Assembly: GCA_963682025.1 (NCBI GenBank)
Contig: OY821517.1
Span: 337,339,644 to 337,403,643 of the forward strand
Direction of reading: 5' to 3'
DNA length: 64,000 bases
Source: Cordilura impudica
Taxonomy: Eukaryota; Arthropoda; Insecta; Diptera; Scathophagidae
The translations under genes and the position numbers were made by a program. Positions 25,301 to 37,300 of the stretch are shown piece by piece. A model generated the notes under the pieces. The model saw only the letters and a list, made by a program, of their open reading frames with translations. It had not been told where the DNA came from and did not search any database. How positions within the stretch are numbered: the stretch's first letter is position 1; each line of letters begins with the position of its first letter.

Positions 25301-28300
25301 CAGTTCTATTGCCTTAGCAAACTCTTCTATGTCCTCATCTGTCAGTTTGGGCATACTATTTGCCTTGTGATCGCCACCATCTTTTGTTTGCGCTTCGTTA
25401 CCATCATTTGCTATTTCTTCTCTATAGCGCAACAATAGCTGATCCTTCAGAGTTCGTCGTACCGTAAGTCGAATTGGTTCACCATCATTACTGACAGCAG
25501 CAGATTTTCCAGTACTTTCTGTACTTGTTTGACGTTTTGTCGACGAAGATTTTTCTTTGGACGTCGTCTTACTCTCCGTCTTACTCTCCTCTGTAGTTTT
25601 TGCCTGTTTATCGGCTTTAATGCTAACATGTTGCGGATATTTTTGTAATTGTTTGGGTGTACTCGGCCTTGGGCTTGTAGAAGTTGAAGCTGAAGTTGAA
25701 GAACTTTTGAGATAATCTGTTATACTTCTATTTGCTTTAGCATGTACTTGTGGAGATTGAGCTTGTGTTTGAGCAACACCAACATTTGAATCCGGCTTAT
25801 GCGTAACGGTGCTTGTTGTTAAGGGAAACATTTTTAATGGTGGAGGCGAAGTCGCAGATTTGTTTATAGTTGGTGATGCTGAATGTTGAGAACGTACTTT
25901 AAGCTTTTTCTAGTTGAAAAAAAAATGAAACATGTCGGAACATAATGTTAAATAGAAAATATTTTAGCGAGGTTCGGAACATAATGTTAAATAAATTGTT
26001 TAAGGATTATCTTACTAAGAGAAACTAAAGCTTTAGTGAACTGTATTGGATTTTTGTTTATGAGGTAAGATATTAACCCTGCACCGTCATCCTTCGTCAA
26101 AATGACGATGCGAGAGCTTTTTTTCTAGTTTATTCATATTTTTATTGTTTGTTTTGATCTAAATTTTAAGTTGAAACAATAATAAAATGATTTGAATTTC
26201 TTTTAATATTATTTAAAAATTCCTTAAATATAAAAATTAAATCAATTCTGGTCAACACTTTTGCTCACAATATTTTTTATAGCAACTCGAAATAGGTCGT
26301 AATCAAAATGACGAAGGATGACGTTAGTGTACAAATAATAAGGATGACTTACTAGGGTTAAATAAAGTTTGGTTTCAATTCAAAAATTTAGACATAAGCT
26401 GAATTTATTTCCACCACTCCAAAATATACAAAAATGTAAGTGTCTGTGCTGATTCGAATGTTATTAGTCTTTTTTGGAGCAAATGTGACAAGGGGAACGA
26501 CTAAAGGTTAGATTATGTTGTCACTACTCAGATTCTTAGTAGCTAATCCCATTCGGAAAAATTAATTACGCTAGGCACTTCAGTGGTAAACGGCTCTCTT
26601 AATATGAAGACAAAGGTAAAAAGAATCAAGATCATGTTCGCTTCATCCTGGGGTTTGAAGCCAAGGCTGACGTACTGGATAAATTTTACGAAATGGGTCT
26701 GGTATAAGCTCATCATTTCCAATTGTATTTCAAAAAATATCAATTGTATTTCAGGAAACATCAACTGATTAGCAGAAATGATCAAATGTATTTCATAAGA
26801 AGCTGGTGAATTTCCTTTTCGTTTTTCTTTATAGCACTAGTTAGTGGTAACTTTTAAGAAGACACTTTTTTAGGAAAGACAATTTTTATAAGACTTTTTT
26901 TTTAAGATTATATGTTCCCCGCGAAAATTTGGCGTTTTTCGATGTGGCAACCCTAAAAATAATTAGTCTACAATTCAGAAGGGAGGCAAGATTTAAACCC
27001 TTTTGCTCTACGACACAGTTTTCGATTTTATTCAAATTTCAAAATTAAGGATGTAGTCGTATGAGTGATAATTAATTATTATACGTATTCGTACTGACTA
27101 GCTGATTCGACGCATTGAATCAGCCAGTCAGTAATGACCGTAACTATATACAGTAGCTGCTCGGTTATATGAATATCCAGTAATGTAAACTTCCAGAATA
27201 GTGAACAACATTTTAGCACATGATGTTCTAAAGAGTGAACATTAGGCATATAACTTTTTACAATTTTTGCAAATTGGAAAAATGGCATAGCATAGTCGAA
27301 TAGAGCTTAAAAAGTATGGAGACGTATTATATACATATATATTTTTTTGCGAAATTGCAAAAAAGTTTCCGCGATTACTTTTCTATCAGAATGCTTAAAA
27401 ACGAAGTTTTGTACACGTTTTTCTTCATATAACTAGATATTTATATAACTAATAATCATCCTAATATTCCTAAACCCTTTTAATGGAGCTAAGGGAAGTA
27501 CCCTGCCCGCCCCAAAAACAAATTTTCTTCAGAAAATGTTGCTTCAATATTAAAAAATTAAAAAAAGAAATTTCAAGTTATTCGAAAACTCAATATACAA
27601 TGTATTAAAAATGTGCACACTGTTCAAACTATGTAAAAAGCCCAAAGAAATTTTGTTATTGACAAAAGAAATAAAAGTGCAAGAAATTTTGCCATTATAC
27701 AAATCATCACACACTTTAAACTTAAAATTTATTTCATATAACAATTGAAAAAACTATTAAATACAAATATTAAAAAAAAAATAAAATCAGACTTTTTTTA
27801 GAAATCGCGTTTGGTGCGAAACATTTTTGAACAGAAATTACTTACAAAAGTGATATCCATTACTTGTGCAATATTTGCCACCACGTGGTAGTATGCCAAA
27901 TTTATCGTAAAAATTAGTTATATGGCTAGTGAACATAGCCTATCTCTATTATGTGAACAACTTTCAACCGTTGAATTTTTTAACTTTAATAAGAATATCG
28001 GTGTTGGTTACGTAGTGCATACGCATTAAAAATGAAGCGGAAAGTGTTAACCTTATCTAAAAAAAGTGTCATTTTAGGAAGCTTGTATAAAAGTGTGTCA
28101 TTTCTCTTGCACATAGATATGAAGGGGCCAAATCAACAATTTGTGCTATTACGAAAATTAAAAGGCGAAATTTGGAAGTAACTACAAAATCTGAAAGCAG
28201 TATCAGAAGGAAATTGGGACAATGTCGAAGGTGGAAGCAATAAATAAAGAATTACAAATTTGCCTATTACAAGTGAACTAAATATATTAACTTGCATTGA

Positions 28301-31300
28301 GTGCAAGCGACGATTCAGTATAAGATTATTAAAAATATCCGCGGAAAAACTATTATTGGTAGCGGATCAAATAGCGGGATTGACGATCGTGATCACAAAT
28401 CAGAGCAGCTTAACTACTAAAATTAATTGAGTCACTCGAAGCGTTCAGTAAAGTTATTGCTTAGAGTGAAAATAATATAACTGATATTAATGATAGTTAT
28501 GTATTGCGAAAATGCAGGGAGAAGACAATACAGAAAGACCTTGCAACAAAAAAAGATACTAACAAATCAATTAAAACTAAAAACTTAATGTATGAGAACA
28601 ATTAAAAAATTACTTTAAATACTAATTTTATATTCTCTCGATTATGTGAACATTTAATGAACAGCCCCTGTCTGAATTAGTTCATATAACAGAGCGGTTA
28701 CAGTATTAAGATATAGTAGTTTAATACACAAAATAAATCAAAAACATGTTTCTTTGTGCTCGAACTTTCTTAAAAAAATTTGAATGGAAATATCTGTGTT
28801 TAAAAAACGGCGCACCCAGCTCACACTGTGAAGTGAAGTCTTCCATGTAAGGAGTCTTTCGACTTGGCCACACCAACACAAACCAAGCCTAAGTCCGGCT
28901 TAGCCTTTAAAAAATTTGGGTTTTTCTAAATTTAAAGCAATTTTTATAGTTTTATGGAACGATGAAAAGGTCAATTAAATAAGCTTTAATTAACAAAAAA
29001 TTAAGCGTTCTCTGTACTTTTAAGTTATACTATTTATAGGTAATAAAGGTTTCTTAAATTTTCTTATGCGGTTCAGTTCTTATGGATATGACAATACTTT
29101 AAGTAAACACGAATGTGTTAAAATGGATTTATTTATAAAAAAAAAAAAAAATACCTCTAAGTCCATAGCTTGTGTACTGCCAGGTTGAATAACTTCAAAT
29201 GTTGGATTATCTTGTAACCATTTCTTAAGGTTAGCAGTGGTTGGTGCACTGCTGCCAGTTAGAACACGACCAGATTTGCGTTCGTACACATTTACCTTTA
29301 AAAAAAGACAAACAATATTCTCAATATAAATTTTCGAACAAATGTCAAATCTATTTCACCAGCTCACCCTTTCAACTTTTGGTTTACGATCGGCCATAGA
29401 AAGTAAGTCCTCGAATAATCCTTTAGATTTCTTTTTTGTCTTATCATCAGGAGCTGTTTTATTTAATGGACTGCTGCTTGGTGCTGCTGGTTCGGTGTGT
29501 GACACTTTGGCCATAAAATTGTTTAAGGCATTCTGAGCATGTTTTCGGATACAATCATCACTGCAGTAAATTGAGTTGGAACGAGCTACTTTTTTACAGA
29601 CAATACATAAAGTGGAAGCAGCATCTTTTGTAGTACTTACTACAGAAGAGGCTGCAGCAGTGGCATTGGCGTTATATTGTGTGGTAGTCTGAGCAGGAGA
29701 TATAGTTTTAATAACTTTTATATTATGGGGATGTTGTTGTTGATGTTGTTGCTGTTGTTGTAGTTGCTGTAGCTGCTGCTGAGCGTTTGATATCTGTTTA
29801 ACCACTGTTATCGTTCGTATGGGAGTACCTTGCTGTGTTGTCAATTTTAAGGGTTGATTTGCAGTTACAAATAACTTCTTTTGTCCAGCAGTCGTCACAT
29901 TAGTTGCAGTAGTCGACGTTTGTATGATGTGTGTATTCTTTACACCAGATGCCGTATTTAAATCCTTTAAATTTACCAATTGTCCACTTTGCAATTTTAA
30001 TTTAGCCGTTTGAAGATTCGTTGCTGTTTCTTTAACTTGAATGTTGGAGATTGTGGAGTCCATAGGTTTTGCAGTTAAAGTAGTTGTCGTTGTTGCGGGT
30101 ATTGCTATGGTTCCCATAGTTGTAACAACCGGTGTTATAGATGTAGATGCTATTGTTTTTGCAATTTCTGGTTTCTTCAACAACATATCGGTAATTCTTG
30201 GTTGTTTCTTAAGGGAAAAAAAATATAATATAAGGATTATTAATGCAGTTGAATTTTGATTAAGAATAGAAAAACCCTCACCTTCTCCTCTAATTTTTTT
30301 ACGCATTTTGGACAGGTCCAGTCAATACCTTTTTGTTCCATTTCCAGGCCCATTGCTTTAGTTATGCTTACACAAGTTCCATGGAACCAATCCTCACATA
30401 GATCACAACAAATCATAAAACGGTTATTATGAGGTTGACGACAAATACACCAAAGTCTAAAGAAAAATATATAAAAAAAAATAAACAATTCACACATCAT
30501 TCAGATATTTCCTATGATCTTACTTATTTGGGTCATCATCGTCGTCGTCGTCTTCTTCGGATTCTGTTGCCTCAGCTTCAACTTGAGATTTGTTCGTTTG
30601 TGTTTTGGTTGTAGTTTTCTTTGTTGATGATTTTCGTGTGGCTTTTTGATTTGCTCCAGTCACAGCAGCAGTTGCTGTATGTATAATATCTTTGGAACCT
30701 CGTCGGCGGTTCGTATTATCTTGAATTTTCTTATCCTGTACAGCGGTATTACTGACAGTAGCTGTCATTGACGAATTCGAATGCATGGAACTATCCAATG
30801 AGGACTCACTTAGGATGAAAGTACTTGAAGGACTATTTACATTACTTGAAACTGCAGAAGGTTGAACTTGAGCCCGTCTTTTTGCTCGAGTTGTTGGAGC
30901 CTCAATAGGAGGCAATGTTATTACCCGACCATTACCTCTGATTATTTGAATCGGCTCTTTACGTACTAGTGGCGATGTTTTAGCTGCAGATGAAGCCGCT
31001 GTAGAACGCAGAGGAATAAAAGTGGTAGTCGGTTTTGTAATAGGGGTAGATGTATTTACAGAAGATGTAGGTAAATTTGATATTGCCATTTGAATAATAC
31101 TCTTCGAAGAATGAGGGATATCCTAAAAAAAAAAATAATAATAATAACAGTCAAAATAAAACGTATACAACTAAATTTTAAAATTCCGTTTGAAATTCCA
31201 AAACTATCAATTGAAAATCAAAAAATTTAATGTGATATTCAAAAAATTTAATTTGAAATTTTAAAAAAAATTAAATCTAAAATCAAAGATTTTATTTAAA

Positions 31301-34300
31301 ATTACAAAACTATTATCAATTGAAATTGAATAAGTTTTATTAATATTTTTATTTATTCTGGGCCATATGATGGTCGGCATTTAAGATGAACATAAAATAA
31401 ATTAAAACAAAATTATTTTATCTTGTACTCGACGTTTCGTTGACTTTTATTCAACTTCATTAGGAGTTTACAATTTTTTATTAATTTCTGGTGACAAAAT
31501 AAAAATAAAAATATATCAACAACATAATCTTATATTAGTTTCAAATAGTTTGACTTACGATTACTTTAATTTACATTTTCAAGATCGATTATCATTTAAT
31601 GAATTTAAAATTAAAAAACTGGACGTCACGACACAACCTTACTAAAGTTAAATAAATTAGTATAAATTTATATTATAAGATTATGTTGTTCATATGTTGT
31701 TTATTTTTATTTTCTGACCAGAAATCAATAAAAAAATTTAAACACCTGATGAAGTTGAAAAAAAAGTCAACGAAACGTTTGTTTTAATTTAAATAAAAAT
31801 ATAAATATAAAAGAACTGGTCAAAAACGATTCAAACAACAAAAATTTTTTTTTTTAATATTGAAAAAATTTCATTCGAAATTCAAAAAATTTCAATTTAA
31901 AATCAGAAATTCAATTTTTAATTAAAAATTTATATTATATATGTGTATTAAATGCACTTTTTTTTAATTATGTAAATTATGGAATTCCCATTAATAGCTT
32001 TTGAATATCAAATAATGATTTATTGAAATGCCAATGAAAATTTTGAATTTCATTTGTTTCTTTTTTCATTAAAATTGAAACCGCTATTATAGTACACCGA
32101 AAAAAATCCATGCAACATTTTACGAAAAAATATATATATATTTTGTAGCTAGTTCTTTCATAGAATTAACGAACGTTTCTTTTATTTTATGAAAATTTTT
32201 TTTTAGCAAATTTTACGACACTAACGAAAGCTTTCGTAGTCACTTTTTTCGTAATATAAACAAAAGTTTCTTTAATTAACGAAATAAATTGTTGTTCTTT
32301 GATTTTGATATTTTTCGAAACTGATTTATAAAATTTAAATTCTACCGATCTTCTTCATAATAAATTAAAACAATTTTATAAAGCTTGATAAAAATTTTTG
32401 GAAAAAAAAAATTCAAAATGAATTTTTTGGTTAGTGAGCTAAAGGGTTTTGTGATACCTCAAATAAAAGCTTGAAATAGTGGCTAAACTGCTTGATACAT
32501 CTTAATGAAAATTGCCTTAAAGTTCTAGGTATTTTCCATTTTTCTACAAAAAACCTAAATTTGTTGCAATAATAAATTAAAAAAAAATTAAAACAATTCA
32601 AATATAATAGTGATGTGCATAACATTTTTATACCTATGGCTTACGTTTCATATATGTTTCCAGTATACTTTTTGACTATGATTGCGAAAGATTACCCTAC
32701 AAACTATCAAAAATAATAATGCGAAAAAATATTAATTGGTATAAAGATTACGTTGATTGTCTAAATAATTGCAAGTTAGATTCCGGCAACATAAGCTAAT
32801 GCAATCACGTATGAAACAATACATGTAGAGCATTACTCCAACAAATGAAGGCTCAATCCTATAGTAACAGTTATGAAGCGGCATTACAAAGTGAACGAAG
32901 AATTTATAAATTTTTGGACCACTCCAAAAGTATTACATATTGTAATGAGAGCTACAACCAGCAAAAAAAAAAAAAAATCGTTGATAATGAAAACCGATGG
33001 TGATCTCTTATATATGAATGCAAATAAATATAGCATCACAAAAACCAGAATTTGTTCACTGTGTAACAGTGAGACTCAAAATTAATAGATTATGAAATCT
33101 ATGATATTCTAAACGGTGATACTTTCCGGAATCCTTTATACATTTATATTAGAAATGCTGTGAAATATAGACAATTATTAATGATTTTTATATTTGCTCG
33201 AAAAAATAAAAACAAAATAAACAAGAGTGTTAAATTCAGCTGTCGAACTTTTTGATACCCTACACCTGCGGCTTAAGCTCAATATTACACCCAATGTTGA
33301 GTACGGCTACCACTTTAAAACTGTTGCCGATAGTGAAACATTAATTCCGAATACCAATTAAATTTAATGTTAATTGTTTTTCTATTATAATTTCTTTTTA
33401 TAAAAAATAATGATCGTGTCTTTTGTAGAAAGAATTAATTACTATTTGATTACTAGAGTAGATATCCTATAAGTTCCCTAAGTACTTCATACTTTTATAG
33501 AACACTAATGAAATTCATTATTGAATGCAGCCGGCGTTATAATACCCAAAGTTTGATTCCTATTAGAATGTTTTGAGACCTTAAGGTGCTATCACACGAT
33601 GTGTTTTTTTTACATATGTACTGTCACTTTTTTTTATCCATATGTAATTCCGTATGTCTGTCAAAATTGTCGTTTTACATACGACTCATAATTTTTGCTA
33701 TCACACGTGCATATGTATTTTCGTATGTCAACAGCTGATTTTTTAATATGTATAAATTGTTAAATTATAAAGTTGCTAAAATTATAAAGTTGTTATAAAA
33801 ATTGCAATGGACTTAACAACCACTGATAAAATAATTGTAGTTTTCAGCATTATTTCAATAATAGCTGCAATGAAAATAAAAAAAGAAGGGAACAAAGAAA
33901 TAAATTAAAAAGGAATCGGTCTTTATGGAGTCATAAGTGGCTGGTTCGAAGGGATTCCGGGCTAGGCTTCGCATCATTGGCTATGGACGAGCTGCGTTTG
34001 GAAGACCCAAAGGCATTTAAAAATTTTGCGAGAATGTCATATACGACCTTCTCCGAGTTGTTGGGATAAGTGTCTCCCTTAATCTTAAAGCAAAACACTG
34101 TAATGTATGAATCTATTTCTGTTATTGCAAGGTAATGCATATGGGGGATTTCATGTCAAGTGCACCAACTTTTGAAACCGATGTCTTCCGATCGGGATGA
34201 AATTTGCACCAAGGTTAGTCCTATTGGATAGTAGTTTAGACAATTTTTTCAATAAGATCGGTCCAGATCTCTCTGAGTTAGAGGGGATCCAAATTTGACA

Positions 34301-37300
34301 TTTTGGGCAACCAGGTGTTTCTTCTCATCCATGTAACTTATTACCTATTTTTCTCAGAAAGTTTTCTCCCAAATAGTTTAGATAGATATTCTTCAATATT
34401 TCGGAAAAAAATACTTAAAAAAAAAAATTTTTTTAGACTTTTTTTTTTGCTAAATTAAAGCATTTTTTGCTTTTTTTTTATAAGGGCATTTTTTTTTTTT
34501 CATAAGAAAGCTTAGGATTTTTCCTTTAAGAGCTTTTTGGTCGCTTAGTGGGATGGGAGTGGGATATCTATCAAAATAAATGTTTTGTAACTCAAGACAA
34601 CGGTTTTTCAATTTTTCACAAATGCACTATTTTGAATTTTTTCCTATTTGTGTGTAAAAACTTACAAATAAAACTTATACTGAGAAACTAGACAAGTTAA
34701 CCTTTCCGAAGGTATATAACATACCTAACTAAAATTTTATACCCTCGATACTGTAATACCCAGAATATGTTAACCTCAGGAAAAAAAATCGCTTTTTTCT
34801 ATAGAAATGTTGAAAAATTATTATTTTTTTATTTATTTTTAATAATAATTAAATTAATGTATAATAATAATATTTAAAATAAAAAGATAAATAATTTATT
34901 AAAATTTAATCTTAATTGCATTAGATTCATTTATATCATAACTATTTTTATACTTAATTTATTGTAGCTGATGAAGTATTTAAGTCTTGTAAATTTTTAA
35001 ATACCCAGTCTTTCATCCAGCTTTTTTGTCGCCTTTATTTACTGCGTTTTTTGTCAATCCTTTCTTGGCGTTACTAGGTTCAGCTGTTGATTTCGCTGCT
35101 GGTTTATTTGTTGTCTTTGGAAAGAAATCGCATTAAATAGAGGCAGAAAACTTTTTCAACTTGAGTCTTCCATCGACAAGCGGTATAAAAGCATGATATT
35201 GAGCGGTGCCATCGATTGTTACCGCAGCATCGAATCTGCTCTTCAGTGTTTTCAATGTTTCCTGATGATCCTCTTTGCTACTAAAAACTATTTTAGTTTC
35301 TTTAAAATAACTCTTTGCCCAATGGAATAAAGCAGTCGCATCTAAGATGCGATCTTGATGAGAGCACTGGAGGCTATAATTCGCTGCATTTCTTTTAAGG
35401 TTTGCTCCAATACCATCACATGCTCCTTTACCATGAGCAGTAGGATGAAAATGCCACTCAGCTGGCATTCCAAAATCTTTTTCATGGGCCATAAGATTTG
35501 CCAAGCTACTTTTGTTTTTAAAATGTTGACGAGCTCCGTCCGAAACGTAGTATACCTTCTTTACTGTAAATTTAGATTTTAGAAATTTTAGTATTCTCTT
35601 CTGGTACTCATAAACTGCAACGGTATCATGTTTTAAATCGTCGGATATGATTGCCATACTTTTGTGTTCCAGTTTTTCATCTTTCATGTTGTAAATAACT
35701 ACTGTGAATATAGTTGCTTGGTCGTTATTGAAGTGGAATGCTTGTATGACATCCTGAAGAACATATTTATAGTTTTCTGCGAAACCATATGAAATAACGA
35801 ATTCACCAGACTTCAAATGTATCTTCAAATCCTTGAAGAATGACCATTGCTCTTTGACTAAAAAGTCATGGTTTCTCAAGTTTAGCAATCCTGTATACAT
35901 TTCTTCCACAAAATCATCCACATTTAAAATGATTGTTTTCAATGTGCATCTGTCAGTCTGAATCCAAGAATCAAATTTGACCTCCTCTATGTATTCTCGA
36001 TCTAAAGAGTTGATTAAATTTTCTTTGATGAATGTGTTTTTCGGGCAATTGGTACATTCACCTAAGTGACAAGAAGTTGTTGCATTAGGACACATAGCCA
36101 ATTTAAGGCAATCGCGGTAATCGTGTAAATCTTCTGCCGAATCATCTGTTAAATACTTTAAGTTGATTTCCTTCAACATCAGTTTAACATTTTCATGGTA
36201 AATTTGGGTTAATTTCGTGAAGCCAGATTGAAATGTTGCAAATAACTGTTTCAGGTTACAGATAACCATTATCTTCTGTTATGTTATGAAGTTATGTTAC
36301 ATACCTTCGGAAAGGTTAATTTGTCTAGTTTCTCAGTATAAGTTTTATTTGTAAGGTTTTACACACAAATAGGAAAAAATTCAAAATAGTGCATTTGTGA
36401 AAAATTGAAAAACCGTTGTCTTGAGTTACAAAACATTTATTTTGATAGATATCCCACTCCCATCCCACTAAGCGACCAAAAAGCTCTTAAAGGAAAAATC
36501 CTAAGCTTTCTTATGAAAAAAAAAAAAAAAAAAAAATGCACTTTTTGAAAAAAAAAGGCAAAAAATGCTTTAATTTAGCAAAAAAAAAGTCTAAAAATTT
36601 TTTTTTTTTTAAAGTATTTTTTTCCGAAATATTGAAGAAATATCTATCTAAACTATTTGGGAGAAAATTTTCTGAGAACAATAGGTAATAAGTTACATGG
36701 ATGAGAAGAAACACCTGTTTGGCCAAAATGTCAAATTTTGATCCCCTCTAACTCAGAGAGATCTGGACCGATCTTATTGAAAAATTGTGTCTAAACTACT
36801 ATCCAATAGGACTAACCTTGGTGCAAATTTCATCCCGATCGGAAGACATCGGTTTCAAAAGTTGGTGACATGAAACCCCCCATATATATAACCAAGTAAT
36901 TGTAGACTTTACTGATCATATTTAATAAAGTTTTTTTTAAGGTTGCTTTTGACCTTAAGGTTTTTAGCAACTGGAGAAAAATACACACAATTAGCATATG
37001 GATTTCGTATTTCGCAAGCAGCTATTTCCGTAGTTATACCAGAAACGATTGATGCAATTTACTCGGTCTTAAAAGATGATTTTTTGAAGGTATGTATAAA
37101 TTTGGAAATTTAAACTTAAACTGTGTAACTGAGCAAACAAATAACTTGTTAAGGTTCCCAGCAATGCAAATGAATGGAAGGGCATTGCCGATGATTTTGA
37201 GAGGAAATGGAATTTTCCCTTTTGTTTGGGTGCCATTGGTAATAATCTAATAAATATTTATATTATTTTAATCATTTTCAACATTCTCTTTTAAGATGGA

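Larger units (their letters stand above)
25910..29154. other. pps intron 8, with two DNA transposons
   Basis: This 3.2-kb intron contains a piggyBac-type MITE (26077-26357) and a Tigger/pogo-type element (27151-28703), listed separately. ORFs outside these have no family resemblance. Confidence 0.6.
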
